The notes: generated from the letters alone by a model not told the origin. A DNA stretch of 64,000 bases from Diphasiastrum complanatum (GCA_029204225.1 CM055102.1:27010922-27074921); one strand, 5' to 3'. Positions 46,073 through 57,752 are shown, numbered from the stretch's first letter. A program made the numbers and translations.

Positions 46073-46983
46073 TTGGCACCGTTGTCGCTTTTTAGGCATT
46101 TTTTACCTAGCTTCTTTTTCTTTTGTTTTTTCGTCTCTGTGTTTTGTGTTTGCTTGTTTGTCTGTCTTCTATCTTCCAACCACAGCACGAGTCTTCTCTC
46201 TAGGTCCTACACGAGCTGCGGAGCAACATATCAAGCCAGGGAGGGGGGAGCAACAAAAGAGCCAACTTGGGCATTTTCTTTTAAAAGAAGTGACCCAAGT
46301 GACCTTTTTTTGAACCAAACGGGTATATCAAAATTCGCCTCTATAGCTCTAACAGACTCTGATCTTTCATTTTATCACCTCCGTGAATTCTTACCAAGGT
46401 CAAATTTTGAGAAAACAGCCTGATATACTGTCAAAATCCCTTATTTCTCACCCAAATCTTTGTCCTAGATTTCGCCAACTTCACTGAGACTATATCTAGT
46501 CAAGATCAGTTCTCCAGCAGCTCCGCAAATTCTACCTCAGAGATTTTGTATATTCTCTGTCAAAAAGTCATATTTTTTTTCATATTCCCTATTTGTCAAT
46601 AAAACCTCTGTATTAGAAATCGCCATCCAGCCTACGAAATCGTTCTCAATGAGCACAAATTCTCTATCCCACCCACGAATTCTAACAGTACAAATGTTTT
46701 TTTTTTCAGAAATATATAAATCAATATTCTGACAGACAGCACTACCTATCTGAATTTGCGAGTCTCACTGTTCGATTTATCTACATCTCCATGATTTCTC
46801 AGCCTGTCCGCGAATTTTATTACAGCCATGAAGACTAGTTGTTTTGTCCTACACTCCCCATTCTACAAGCAAACTGCCTTTTTTTTTGTCAAGTATAGTA
46901 CTGACCTGATCATCTGTATTGTTACTCTCCTCCACACTCTGCATCATGTCTCGTGACTATGTTGAATCTTCTAATCCGGCTCC
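46073..46983 (+). pseudogene. Ty3/gypsy primer site, leader and gag start
   Basis: TTGGCACCGTTGTCGC differs slightly from the common plant gypsy primer site TTGGCGCCGTTG. A leader of about 870 bp with several T-rich tracts precedes an ATG at 46946 (MSRDYVESSNPAP). The reading is cut by the copia inserted at 46984. Confidence 0.65.
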
Positions 46984-47665
46984 TGTTAAAAATTCACAAT
47001 TCTAGCTTGACTAGTTTTGGTCATATGACTTGTAAATAGTTAGATGGTCATGATGTGGCTTGTCACACGTGCCAAATAGCATAGGATTCCATTCATAAGG
47101 ATGTTCTCAAGTAGACCTAAGTGTTAGAACCTTTGGAATGAGTCCAAATTATGCTTAGATACAAGGGAGAAAAAATAGGAGCTATTTTTGGTAATTTTTG
47201 CATTGTTGAGGGATCTCCAAGATTCCAACCCTAACTTGGTAGGGATGAAAGATCCACCAAAATTAGCATTAGGGATAGGTTTAGGGCTACTCATACCTGC
47301 CCAAAACCGTGATGGATCATGTATATATAGGTGATGATATCTCACCAAAATCAATCAAGCAATTTCATGTTTTTTCTCTCATAATGGTGCAATTGCTCTC
47401 TATGTTCATAATTGTTTGAGTACTTGTGATTACTAATGATTATAGGATTGAATGTAGGTCTGGTGTACAGTACTCAGACTGTGGGAGGCCGTACTTTCAC
47501 ACGTGTGAAGCCTTCTTCAAGGATTTGGGCCATTTAGTGAGGTTCAAGCATAGATTTTTGATGGATTTTGATGGTTCAACTTGTGCTAATCTTATGAAAT
47601 CATAATCTATTGTTTCCCTCATCATTTCAAGTGTTTTAGGATCCTTATTTGCTGTAATTTTTACA
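46984..47665 (+). repeat. 5' LTR of the young copia
   Basis: Starts TGTTAAAAATTC and ends AATTTTTACA. TATA-like GTATATATAGG is at about 47321-47331. Confidence 0.97.
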
Positions 47666-47678
47666 TGGTATCAGAGCC
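47666..47678 (+). other. Primer binding site
   Basis: TGGTATCAGAGCC abuts the LTR with no spacer; complementary to initiator tRNA-Met. The leader that follows to 48477 has no open frame. Confidence 0.95.
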
Positions 47679-48477
47679 TAAAGGCTGAAATAAGCTAAAT
47701 CCTTGGTTTTCATTCAATTTGATCACAATTTTTGATCTAAATCTTGTGTAGATTGGATCTTAGCATCTAGTATTGATTCTAGAACTCAAAGTGACTCAAA
47801 TACATTGGAGATTGGTGTTGTGTGACTTCATTTGCAGGTGTTTAGGTGTCTAAAACCAGAGGCAAAGTTGAATTCAATTCACATTACCAAGATAGCAAGT
47901 TTTTGCTTGCTCCAAGCATTGATTTCTAAGCGAGTTTTGGAGGTGATTTCATAGAGGAGGCTTTCTAGCATTCAAGGAGAGGGAAGATCAGAGTTTTGGG
48001 GACCCTTCAAGGCTGTTCTAAGGTGTACTAGACACCTCCTAAAGTGATTTAGGTTCAGTCCAACCATTGCTTGACTTATGCACCAAATTAGATCAATTTT
48101 TCATCAATTTTGATCATTTTTTGCTTGTGATTGGATAGTAGATTGTGTTGCATCCTCATTAAGCTCCATTTAGATCTTTTACAAGTGATTTTGGAAGTAT
48201 ATTAGGTTGCTGAAATTCACTCTTGATCATATCATTTGGAAGCTTTAATGTTCTTTATAGAAAGAGGGGCAATTCTACTAGTATTGTCTACTTCAATCAA
48301 GCAAGTGCATTGTTTCTAGTATTCTATGATTTTATTTTGTTAGAGATCATTCTTAGATCTTTATAGGAAGTCTATTACTGATCTTTTCAGGTCCCTAATA
48401 AGTGGGATAAGGTAGACCTTCAATCAAATCAATAGAAGTAACCTTCATTTGTGTCAAGTCCTTGATTAGGAGACTAG

Positions 48478-51024
48478 ATGGCATCTATAAATGCATATCT
48501 TTTGGATACTAATGAAAGGCTCAACAAAACTAACTATTACATATGGAAAGTTAGAATGGAATCTATCATGATCATGCAAGATCTGATGGAAATTGTAAAT
48601 GGTAAGGAGGGTGAACCTATTCATCCTCAAGAAAAAGCCAAATACATCAAGAGGTGCAATGTTGCACTACATTGCATAAAAATGAATGTTGCAAATGAAC
48701 TCTTAAGAGAGGTAGGAGATTGCACTTCAGCTCAAGATGCTTGGGAGACTTTGCAAAAGGTCTATGAATCCAAGAACCAAACTAGAATGGTAGCTTTGAA
48801 GAATCAAATCTATAGAAGCTATCAAAAGAAAGGAGAGAGTGCACATACTTTTGTCCTAAGAGTAAAGGAATTAAACAAAGAGCTAGCCTTTATAGGTGAC
48901 CCTATCAAGGATGAAGAGCTTGTTCAACTCATATTGAATGGACTAAGCTTTGAATTTGACAATTTGGTTCAGGGATATGCAATTATGGGTAAGCTACCCA
49001 TACTTGAAGAACTTCAAGGCACACTCATGGCCGAGGAATCAAGAAGGAGCCAAATGCAAGAGAGGATGGATAGGCTTTCCATCCAAGGTGGAGATGACCA
49101 ATCTCTCTTCACCAAAGGCAAAGGCAAGTCCAAAGGCAAAGGATCAACATTCAAGAAGTCTACAAAGCTTGAGGATCAAGAAGGACCCTCAAAGGCATCT
49201 CCATCAACCACCAAAGTCAAGAAGGACAAATCAAAGGTGAAGTGCTACTATTGTAGCAAGATGGGGCATTATGCCTCGGAATGCTTCAAGAGGAAGCAAG
49301 ATCAAAGCCAAGCCAACATGAGCAAAGAGGAGGAGGAGGAGAGTTCACATGAGGACTCTCTCATGATGTCCATATTTTCTTCAACAAGCTTCAAAGGAGA
49401 AGATCCTTGGTGGATTGACTCGGGTGCTAGTTCACACATGACTAGTAAAAGGGAGTTTTTCTCTTCTCTCTTATCTTATGATGGACCTATAAAGTCTATC
49501 TATACAGCAAATGATGAAGCTTGTAAGATTGAAGGAGTTGGTAGCATTCCCCTTTGCTTAGGATCTTTCAAAAAGATCAACATAGAAGGTGTTTTGTACA
49601 TTCCTACAATAACAAAGAATCTACTAAGTGTTGACCAAATGGTAAACAATGGTTTCAATGTTGACTTTGCTTCAAATGAATGTTTCATCAAGAAGAAGGG
49701 TAAGATAGTGGCTAAGGGCACTAGACTTGGCAAACTTTATAAGTTGGATGCATTTGTGGATACTAATGTTGTCATGTTGGCCGAGAAGAGCAAGATATCT
49801 ACCTTTACTTTATGGCACAAAAGACTTGGACATGTCAACTCGGGTTCCATGGAGGCTATGATCAAGGAGGAGTATGCTTTAGGCCTACCAAGGTCTGTTG
49901 GGAAGGAAGACAAGGTTTGTGAAGCTTGTGCCTTATCCAAGGCACATAAGAAGGTGTTTCCTAACTCCATCACAAAGTCATCTCATCCTCTTGAACTCAT
50001 ACACTCGGATGTGCACATTGCTAGCACCAAATCTAATGGAGGTTCATCCATGTTTTTAACCTTCATTGATGACTACTCAAGATATTGTTGGGTGTTCTTA
50101 CTTTCCTTCAAGTCTCAAGTATTTGATACTTTTGTAAAGTTCAAGTTGTTTGTGGAAAAGCATCATAATCATAGCATCAAGATTCTTAGAAGTGACAATG
50201 GTGGAGAATTCATCTCCAATGAGTTCAAGGCCTTTTGTGAGGAGGAAGGGATCAAGAAAGAGACTTCTTGTCCTTACACTCCTCAACAAAATGGAGTTGC
50301 TGAAAGAAGGAATAGAACATTATGTGAATGTTCTAAGGCTTTAAGATTAGATGCTTGTTTGCCCAAATCCTTTTGGGGTGAGTCTCTTGTATGTGCAAAC
50401 TACTTGATGAATAGGGTGTCTTGCAAAGCCATTGAAGGCAAAACTCCTTATGAGATGTTGTATGGAAAGAAACCCAATCTTAATCACTTGAAAGTTTTTG
50501 GGTGTATATGTTATGTGCATGTGCCATTGGAAACAAGAACCAAAGAGGATCCATCTTCCACAAGAGGGATCATGCTTGGATATGCAAGCTCAAGCAAGGG
50601 CTACAAAGTCTATCTCCCATCCTTGAACAAATTTGTTGTTTCAAGGGATGTCATCTTTGATGAACATCATATGCATATGCTTGAAGAAAGCTCAAGTGCT
50701 CCAACAATCAAGAAGAAGATGGTCGAGGAGCAAGATCTTGGTTTTGAGGAGGAGCTCATGGAGGAGCAAGCACCAAACCCACCTATCACACCAAGGAGAT
50801 CTTCAAGGGCAAAAGTGGAGCCATCAAGGCTCACATATCAAGGCAAAGGACAGCAAGTTGAGGGTATCTCATCCACTTCTTATGCTTTATCTAGTTTTGA
50901 AGAACCGTCTAATGTTGAAGATGCATTGAACTCCAAAGAATGGTATAAAGCTATGTTGGATGAGTATGATGCCTTGATTGAGAATGAAACTTGGTTGCTT
51001 GTTGAGAGACTCAAAGGAATGTAA
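48478..51024 (+). CDS. Copia gag-protease-integrase and start of reverse transcriptase
   Basis: 848 residues. Gag opens [20 protein letters not shown] with WKVRMES. The zinc knuckle is [14 protein letters not shown] (about 254-267). Protease is [11 protein letters not shown] (about 311). The pre-integrase domain has [10 protein letters not shown] (about 445) and [10 protein letters not shown]. The integrase core has [33 protein letters not shown] (about 570) and [24 protein letters not shown] and [18 protein letters not shown] end the integrase. Reverse transcriptase begins ([20 protein letters not shown]) and the frame then stops after VERLKGM. The bases suggest one A was lost in the run before the stop; it may be a sequencing error. 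The frame was otherwise kept open over the whole length, as expected for a recent insertion. Confidence 0.95.
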   Translation: MASINAYLLDTNERLNKTNYYIWKVRMESIMIMQDLMEIVNGKEGEPIHPQEKAKYIKRCNVALHCIKMNVANELLREVGDCTSAQDAWETLQKVYESKNQTRMVALKNQIYRSYQKKGESAHTFVLRVKELNKELAFIGDPIKDEELVQLILNGLSFEFDNLVQGYAIMGKLPILEELQGTLMAEESRRSQMQERMDRLSIQGGDDQSLFTKGKGKSKGKGSTFKKSTKLEDQEGPSKASPSTTKVKKDKSKVKCYYCSKMGHYASECFKRKQDQSQANMSKEEEEESSHEDSLMMSIFSSTSFKGEDPWWIDSGASSHMTSKREFFSSLLSYDGPIKSIYTANDEACKIEGVGSIPLCLGSFKKINIEGVLYIPTITKNLLSVDQMVNNGFNVDFASNECFIKKKGKIVAKGTRLGKLYKLDAFVDTNVVMLAEKSKISTFTLWHKRLGHVNSGSMEAMIKEEYALGLPRSVGKEDKVCEACALSKAHKKVFPNSITKSSHPLELIHSDVHIASTKSNGGSSMFLTFIDDYSRYCWVFLLSFKSQVFDTFVKFKLFVEKHHNHSIKILRSDNGGEFISNEFKAFCEEEGIKKETSCPYTPQQNGVAERRNRTLCECSKALRLDACLPKSFWGESLVCANYLMNRVSCKAIEGKTPYEMLYGKKPNLNHLKVFGCICYVHVPLETRTKEDPSSTRGIMLGYASSSKGYKVYLPSLNKFVVSRDVIFDEHHMHMLEESSSAPTIKKKMVEEQDLGFEEELMEEQAPNPPITPRRSSRAKVEPSRLTYQGKGQQVEGISSTSYALSSFEEPSNVEDALNSKEWYKAMLDEYDALIENETWLLVERLKGM

Positions 51025-52445
51025 TAGGATGCAAGTGGGTCTTCAAGCTTAAGTTGAATGCAAATGGGAGTGTTAACAAACATAAAGCAAGATTAGTTGC
51101 AAAAGGTTATGCTCAAGAGAGAGGGATAGACTATGAGGAAACTTTTGCACCCGTGGCCAAGATGGTCACAATAAGACTAATCATTGCACTTGCATCACAT
51201 TTTGGATGGATTCTATGTCAAATGGATGTCTCTAATGCTTTCTTGAATGATTTTTTGGAAGAGGATATCTATATGGAGCAGCCACAAGGGTTCATCAAGC
51301 ATGGAATGGAGAACAAAGTATGCCATCTCCAAAGAAGCATCTATGGCTTGAAGCAAGCCTCGAGATCTTGGAATTCAAGACTACATTGCTATCTTATTTC
51401 ACTTTCTTTTGTTCAAAGTGAATATGATCCCACTCTTTACATTAAGTTTGATGATGTTGGTATTGTACTTTTACTCATTTATGTAGATGACATCATCATT
51501 AGTGGAAATAGTGTTGATGGTATTGAAAAAATCAAGATAGATCTATCTTTAGAGTTCAAGATGGTAGATCTAGGGTGTCTTCACTTCATTTTAGGCATAG
51601 AAGTACTTAGAGGGTCTGATTTTATCTTTATAAGTCAAGTAAACTATGCTCAAAGTCTTTTGAAGAAGTTTAAGATGGAAGTATGCAAAAGTGTTGACAC
51701 ACCAATGGAGCAAGATGTAAAAGTGCCAAATGAAGATGGTGAAAGATCCTTCATGGACATCACTTTGTTTAGGAAGCTTATAGGTTCCTTAATGTGGATC
51801 ACTATAACTAGACCAGATCTTAGCTTTAGTGTATGTAGGTTGAGCCAATCCATGCAAAAGCCATTGAATATCCATTGGAAAAAGGCTAAGAGGATTCTAA
51901 GATACATCTCGGGTACATTGGATTTTGGGATTCTATATAGAGGAGATGTGATTAACCTTCATGCATTTAGTGTTTCAGATTTTGCAGGGGACAAGAGGAA
52001 TAGGAAATCAACAAGTTCCTATTCAACTTTCATAGGAGAAGGTGTGGTTTCATGGCTTTCAAAAAACAAAGAAACTATATCTCTATCTTCAACCGAGGCT
52101 GAATACAAAGCTTTGACAACCACTACAAAGGAGGTACTTTGGATCAAGAGATTATTGGTGGAACTAAAGATCATGGATTCAGAGGAGGCACCAATCATCT
52201 ACAATGACAATATATCAGCCCAACACCTTGCATCTAACCCAATCTTCCATGCAAGATCTAAGCACATTGAGATATGCCATCACTTTGTGAGAGAAATGGT
52301 GCAAGCCAAGGAGATTGCTTTGGAGCATGTTCCAAGCAATAAATGTGTAGCTGATCTACTTACTAAACCACTTCAAAAGACACCTTTTATGAAGTTCAGA
52401 TCATCACTTGGAGTGATTAGTAAAGCAATGATTGAACCAAGCTAG
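51025..52445 (+). CDS. Copia reverse transcriptase and RNase H (out of frame with gag)
   Basis: It reads from just after the frameshift ([20 protein letters not shown]) with no further interruption. Reverse transcriptase has [35 protein letters not shown] and catalytic [11 protein letters not shown] near 51480. RNase H has [46 protein letters not shown] and [14 protein letters not shown]. Reverse transcriptase copies the element RNA and RNase H removes it from the hybrid. No ATG of its own is needed in an intact element. The TAG stop is followed by the polypurine tract. Confidence 0.95.
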
Positions 52446-52459
52446 ATAGTGAGGAGGAG
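52446..52459 (+). other. Polypurine tract
   Basis: ATAGTGAGGAGGAG directly before the 3' LTR start TGTTAAAA. Confidence 0.85.
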
Positions 52460-53141
52460 TGTTAAAAATTCACAATTCTAGCTTGATTAGTTTTGGTCAT
52501 ATGACTTGTAAATAGTTAGATGGTCATGATGTGGCTTGTCACACGTGCCAAATAGCATAGGATTCCATTCATAAGGATGTTCTCAAGTAGACCTAAGTGT
52601 TAGAACCTTTGGAATGAGTCCAAATTATGCTTAGATACAAGGGAGAAAAAATAGGAGCTATTTTTGGTAATTTTTGCATTGTTGAGGGATCTCCAAGATT
52701 CCAACCCTAACTTGGTAGGGATGAAAGATCCACCAAAATTAGCATTAGGGATAGGTTTAGGGCTACTCATACCTGCCCAAAACCGTGATGGATCATGTAT
52801 ATATAGGTGATGATATCTCACCAAAATCAATCAAGCAATTTCATGTTTTTTCTCTCATAATGGTGCAATTGCTCTCTATGTTCATAATTGTTTGAGTACT
52901 TGTGATTACTAATGATTATAGGATTGAATGTAGGTCTGGTGTACAGTACTCAGACTGTGGGAGGCCGTACTTTCACACGTGTGAAGCCTTCTTCAAGGAT
53001 TTGGGCCATTTAGTGAGGTTCAAGCATAGATTTTTGATGGATTTTGATGGTTCAATTTGTGCTAATCTTATAAAATCATAATCTATTGTTTCCCTCATCA
53101 TTTCAAGTGTTTTAGGATCCTTATTTGCTGTAATTTTTACA
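52460..53141 (+). repeat. 3' LTR of the young copia
   Basis: Identical in length to the 5' LTR. The differences are C to T near 52487, C to T near 53056 and G to A near 53071 relative to the 5' copy. Confidence 0.97.
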
Positions 53142-53146
53142 GCTCC

Positions 53147-53634
53147 TCCATGACTAGAATGTAGAATTCCATGAATCGATGCACCAAAGTACAATGCACG
53201 AATCGATGCAACCGTTTTTATGGAGATACTTCAGAAACTAAAAAACTTCGCCTATCTGCATCATCAGTATCGTCAGCAAATCCGCAATGCCGACCAACAA
53301 TCTTCCACCTCCCATAAAGTACCTCACAAGTCTTTTGAAAGCAAAACCCTTGAAGGTACCGAAGTCTGGGGAGATTTACTACAAGCCAATGTCACTCTTC
53401 CTTTCCATGTTCTCTAGAAGCATGCTGGCAAATGGAAACACCAGATCCAATCCAATGACACCATCAGCCCTGATGAGTTGCCTGAAATGCTCTTACACGG
53501 TTCTCGATGGTGGCTCCGGCGTCAATATCATTTTCACATCCCTCATGCTAGAGTGGAATCTGAGAGACAAGCTTGCCAAACCCACTTGTCAACTTAGGAT
53601 GATTGATCAAAGTGTGGTCCGACCTACCGGTTTA
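53147..53634 (+). pseudogene. Ty3/gypsy gag/protease remnant, left half
   Basis: Sequence resumes after the copia with several stops. A frame from 53287 gives PPPIKYLTSLLKAKPLKVPK and then the retroviral-type aspartic protease VLDGGSGVNIIFTSLMLE and LRMIDQSVVRPTGL. DGGSG is the position of the catalytic Asp in plant gypsy proteases. The reading is cut at TGL by the LTR element beginning at 53635 and continues at 57060. Confidence 0.8.
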
Positions 53635-54289
53635 TGTGAAGGATTTCAGATCATTCAAGATCCAATCCATGTCCCTAATCTTTGGTTACAATAAGGAGCA
53701 AACCAACAATCCTGGCAATGTAGAAAAATCAGCATCTATATACAAAATGAGATACAAACTCTAAGAGATACTGATCAAACATGAATCAAAACATAAAATA
53801 TGTTTGTTGTCCGTACAATTATAGTACCCTACAGTATTTCACACTTGTGAAACCGAAAATAACAAAATATGAGCATTCTACACACAAGACTCCGAGATAA
53901 CATCAAGGTAGTGCACCAATGAGTAGTAGAACCCAAACAAAACCATGTATAATGATGAAATGAGAGAGAGAAGAGAGAATATGTGTCTCTCCACGAGTTA
54001 CATCCTTTTATAGAGTGTCCAAACCCTATTTGGCCATTTGGCTTTCCCTCCAAAATGTAAACCCTACTATTTTTGGGTCTAGATTCAATGTACCCAAAGT
54101 TCAAATTTGAATTTCTCTCAAACTCGACTACCAATTTTTCCACACTTTCAAAAAGTGTTTATTGAATGTATTTTAAACTAATATCACTTCAAAAAAGTTT
54201 ATCTCTAAGTCTAAAATGAGTTTTGGCCTCTTATTAACAATTTACCAAAATATGACTAAACTAGACTAAACTAGTTGAAATTTCTCACA
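53635..54289 (-). repeat. 3' LTR of the non-autonomous element (655 bp)
   Basis: On the minus strand it starts TGTGAGAAATTTCAAC and ends ATCCTTCACA. It contains a T-rich TATA region (CTATAAAAGGATG) near 54010. Confidence 0.9.
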
Positions 54290-54343
54290 CTCCCTCTTCA
54301 AATAGTTTTGGCATAGTTTTGACAATAGAACTTTGATCCAACT

Positions 54344-55611
54344 TTAGAATGATCTCCATCCTAAGTATAGTCTCCTTTCTAAGGTTCTAAAGTATCTTTC
54401 ATAATTGATATAGAGAATAGTGTCCAAATTGGATGCTTCACTATCTCTGACATCAATTTTACACATCAAGATATAACTAGAACCTGAAGAACCAAATAGA
54501 ATGTGAATGAAATGATTCCTCCATGTTTCAAACTTTGAACTCTCTGGAAAATTACAACAACCAAACAATAAATGTGAGTGATGACCATTTGCTTGCTTGT
54601 CTCCTCCAATTTTGTCCTTTCTTGATATGTCTCCACCATAAAACTCCATGAATGAGCCTCCATCTCCATCTTGCCACAATATATCATCAATACTTGATGA
54701 CTTGGCCATGAATGAGTGATATAATGGACTTCCATTAGCTTCATTTCCATCAGCAAAACCAAGAATGCTAGTACAACTCTAACAATAAGATATTGCAAGA
54801 CAATGTAGCTAGTTTGTCTATATCTTGACAATTTGTACACATCCACATGAAATAGCTCAAACATGAGATAGAACAAGTAAAGTAAACTTGAACAAAAATT
54901 CATTGTTGCTCCTTTGACATTACTTGAGTCTTCAAATACCTGCAAAAACATATCCAAAACATCTTTGCCAAATAACCTTCCTTTGATGCTCTTGACTAGC
55001 TCCAAATTGCCACCTTTCCTTTTGTGTTGTTGAAGCTCTTTGAGACCAACCTCTTGATCATCAACTTGACCATCCAAGTCATTGAAAAAAATTTGTTTTC
55101 TAGATCCATTACTTGATTTTCCAGCATGAAAACCATAAAAACCAATATCAATTTGCATAGCATCATCTACATAAGAAGATTCTCCAAAACATGTGAGTAA
55201 AGCAAAGTGAGTTGCTTCCACTTGCTTACCTTTCTCTTGAACATCAAAGATATCAAAGATATGAATATCTTCAGACCTGAACCTCTGGAAATACTCTCTC
55301 TCAAACATATGATCTAGATCCAACAAGATCTCATCAATGCTTGATCTCGAATTTCCACAAAGGTTAATGAAAACAATGTCACCAATGTCACCATCATAAA
55401 TCAAAAGATAGATTCCAAAATTTTCATGCAACATGAAGTAGAGTAGGTGAAGATGAGTATCAAACCTAATAAATCCAGCCTTCTTGAGTCCATAGCAAAC
55501 CTCAATAAGCTCACCAATGAGATCTCCCTTGCCTTGAAGAAATTGCTTCTCGATTTGCTCCATGTAGTCTTCTCTAACCAACCTTTTGCCATCTCGATCA
55601 TGAGTGATCAA
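54344..55611 (-). CDS. Unknown ORF (about 381 residues) inside the non-autonomous element
   Basis: The frame is open from about 55660 through 54466; it probably begins upstream of the first start-like codon at 55611, because FYDYGLITHDRDGKRLV reads continuously. It is acidic with KKAGFIRFDTHLHLLYF, IYDGDIGDIVFINLCG and GESSYVDDAMQIDIGFYG. A hydrophobic stretch (FCSSLLYLFYLMFELF) follows. Near 54700 the protein-like reading moves to another frame (MAKSSSIDDILWQDGDGGSF, then EFYGGDISRKDKIGGD) ending at 54344, which suggests a frameshift. YVDD here is a chance match: none of the surrounding RT motifs is present. I recognise no family. It could be a captured host transcript or a lineage-specific element gene. 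Confidence 0.5.
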
Positions 55612-56156
55612 TCCATAATCATAGAATCCTTTGAGTTGATGAAGAATGTGAGATCCATGACTTGGATCTTCCCAAGAATCAATAATCCATTGTTTTTTCC
55701 TCCATAAAACTCCCTCTTAATGATTGCATCATAAGAAGTAGAGACCTCAAAGACATTAGAAGCCATGAAAAAAATGATTAGTACCTTCAACATAAGGATG
55801 ATTGAAGTACTCTCTTTTTTCAAACAAGAACTTCTACTCAATGTTTTAGGTAATGACTCATGTGATAATGATTCTTCCTCACTATCATTCACAATGACAT
55901 CATTCAAAGTACATCCTACTTTGAACTCTTCACATACTTCTCTTCTTCTTGACTTGTAACTATCTCCCTCACCAAGTCTCTTGATAGAACCATTTGATCT
56001 ACTCTCTTTATAGAGACATGTGACTCCACTTGCTGAAAAAATGACTTTCTTAGACTCATCACAAAAGAATGTTGAAGAACCACCTCCTTCATGCATGCAC
56101 CTAGCAACATCTTTTTCCATATGATCAGAGAAATCATTAGCAACAACCTTTTCCAA
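55608..56156 (-). CDS. Unknown ORF (about 182 residues) inside the non-autonomous element
   Basis: The frame is open further upstream (to about 56230, GKEIANFINGGEGSSLEKV). It is charged and Ser-rich (RLGEGDSYKSRRREVCEEF, NDSEEESLSHESLPKTLSRS), then a hydrophobic segment (IILMLKVLIIFFMASNVF). It ends four bases into the next ORF, in a different frame, so the two may once have been one frame broken by a base change near 55640. No known domain. Confidence 0.4.
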   Translation of the reverse strand: MEKVVANDFSDHMEKDVARCMHEGGGSSTFFCDESKKVIFSASGVTCLYKESRSNGSIKRLGEGDSYKSRRREVCEEFKVGCTLNDVIVNDSEEESLSHESLPKTLSRSSCLKKESTSIILMLKVLIIFFMASNVFEVSTSYDAIIKREFYGGKNNGLLILGKIQVMDLTFFINSKDSMIMD

Positions 56157-56397
56157 GGAAGAACCTTCACCTCCATTGATGAAATTAGCTATTTCCTTAC
56201 CTTTTGCATGCTTTCACTTGCCATGAAGAACCATTGAAACACCATCATTATCCTCAAGACTAGCCAAGTTATCACAAAGATGAACATCTCCAAGAAGCAT
56301 ATTAGATCTTGACCTAGATCTAGCATAAGGAAGCTTTTTAGACCTTGCACAAGATCCACCAATCTTATTGATCCTTTCAATAACCCGAAACACAAGA

Positions 56398-56409
56398 GCT
56401 CTGATACCA
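56398..56409 (-). other. Primer binding site of the non-autonomous element
   Basis: TGGTATCAGAGC on the minus strand, adjacent to the LTR end TCCTTCACA. The following CTCTTGTGTTTCGGGTTAT parallels the leader of the autonomous copia at 29551. Confidence 0.95.
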
Positions 56410-57054
56410 TGTGAAGGATTTCAGATTATTCAAGATCCAATCCATGTCCCTAATCTTTGGTTACAATAAGGAGCAAACCAACAATCCTGCCAATGTAGAA
56501 AAATCAGCATCTACATACAAAATGAGATGCAAACTCTAAGAGATATTGATCAAACATGAACCAAAACATAAAATATGTTTGTTGTCCATACAATTACAGT
56601 ACCCTACAAATGTGTGGAACCGAAAATAGCAAAATATGAACATTCTACACACAAGATTGCAAGATAACATCAAGATAGTGCACCAATGAGTAGTAGAACC
56701 CAAAGAGAACCATGTATAATGATGAAATGAGAGAGAGAAGAGAGAAGATGTGTCTCTCCACGAGTTACATTCTTTTATAGAGTTTCCAAACCCTATTTGG
56801 CCACTTGGCTTTCCCTCCAAAATGTAAACCCTACTATTTTTGGGTTTAGATTCAATGTACCCAAAGTTCAAATTTGAATCTCTCTCGAACTCGACTACCA
56901 ACTTTCCCACACTTTACACAAGTGTTATTGAATGTATTTTAAACTAATATAACTTCAAAAAGTTTATCTCTAAGTCTAAAATGAGTTTTGGCCTCTTATT
57001 GACAATTTACCAAAATATGACTAAAGTAGACTAAACTACTTGAAAGCTCTCACA
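56410..57054 (-). repeat. 5' LTR of the non-autonomous element (645 bp)
   Basis: Clearly homologous along its length to 53635-54289, with scattered substitutions and small indels (for example the segment after ATAATTGTACGG is shortened), so this insertion is older than the copia at 46984. Confidence 0.9.
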
Positions 57055-57059
57055 GTTTC

Positions 57060-57752
57060 CTACCACGAGTGCTGATCAAACTAAGAGGTCTAAAGTTTTC
57101 TGTAGATCTAGTAGTACTTGATATTCTCAATAATGTCTATTCATATGAATGAATACTTGGTCGTCCGTGGCTCACCAATGCAAGAACCGTTCATGACTGG
57201 AGCAATTTTGGAAATCGCGATAGTTCTGTCACCATTGATTCAATGGGAAAACTCAAACCTGCGCGCATCTATGATGAAGGGTCCTAGACCACTAACTCAG
57301 TGCTTGAACCATACCAGTCCAGCTATGAAAAAGGTCATTATGTTAAATCTAATGATATCATAAACTGGAGTCACAGTTTAGCTATCATTGATTGTGTGAA
57401 TGTCGATTACTGTGCTCAGCATCAAGATGATTGTACCTCTCCACTCCCGATCGATCACGACCAATTACCTGATCTTGATACACCTATCATCAATATCAAT
57501 TTTATTGATATCCTTCCACACAATGATGAGTTACTAAATGTTGCATGGCTACCTACTAATGAATCAGAAGATTTATTCATCGATGACGAGAATGTCTTAC
57601 GAATTCATAATTGCCCAGAAGATTTGGACATTTCTAATATTCAGACCCTCAATTACATGGAGGCAGTTCCACTTAGGGCCTATCCGCAACATGCTTCCAA
57701 GGTGGAACCGGTTGCCAAGGTTACAGCTAAAAAGTTTGATACAAAAGGTTAG
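57060..57752 (+). pseudogene. Ty3/gypsy protease remnant, right half
   Basis: It continues the interrupted protease as LPRVLIKLRGLKFSVDLVVL, then ILGRPWLTNARTVHDWSNFG, the C-terminal protease block of plant gypsy elements. There is a stop before ILGRPW near 57150 and another near 57285. From 57300 an open frame gives VDYCAQHQDDCTSPLPIDHD and acidic linker sequence typical of the region before reverse transcriptase. It ends at 57752; no reverse transcriptase follows. Confidence 0.75.

Larger units (their letters stand above)
46979..53146 (+). mobile_element. Young, almost intact Ty1/copia retrotransposon
   Basis: LTRs at 46984-47665 and 52460-53141 (682 bp each) are flanked by the perfect 5-bp target duplication GCTCC (46979-46983, 53142-53146). 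I count three differences between the LTRs, all transitions (about 0.4%), so the insertion is recent. PBS, leader, gag-pol and polypurine tract are all present. The only coding lesion seen is one frameshift near 51018. It interrupts the gag start of a gypsy element. Confidence 0.97.
53635..57054 (-). mobile_element. Non-autonomous LTR retrotransposon with unrecognised internal ORFs
   Basis: On the minus strand the 5' LTR is 57054-56410 and the 3' LTR 54289-53635. The PBS is at 56409-56398, and the polypurine tract (GAAGAGGGAG) is just before the 3' LTR. Flanks are GTTTC on the right and GTTTA on the left, a 5-bp duplication with one mismatch; the interrupted gypsy protease reads through when the element is removed. 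The LTRs, the first roughly 35 bases of the leader and the polypurine region resemble the autonomous copia at 24364-29633. The 2.1-kb interior has no gag, protease, integrase, reverse transcriptase or RNase H motif. It carries long open frames of unknown nature instead. Mobilisation in trans by the family D copia is the obvious inference. Confidence 0.85.

Noticed and set aside
55180..55195. YVDD in the unknown ORF as a reverse transcriptase active site
   Set aside because: None of the flanking RT motifs (LYGLKQ, F.VD.L, N.FL.G) is present and the context is acidic loop-like sequence.
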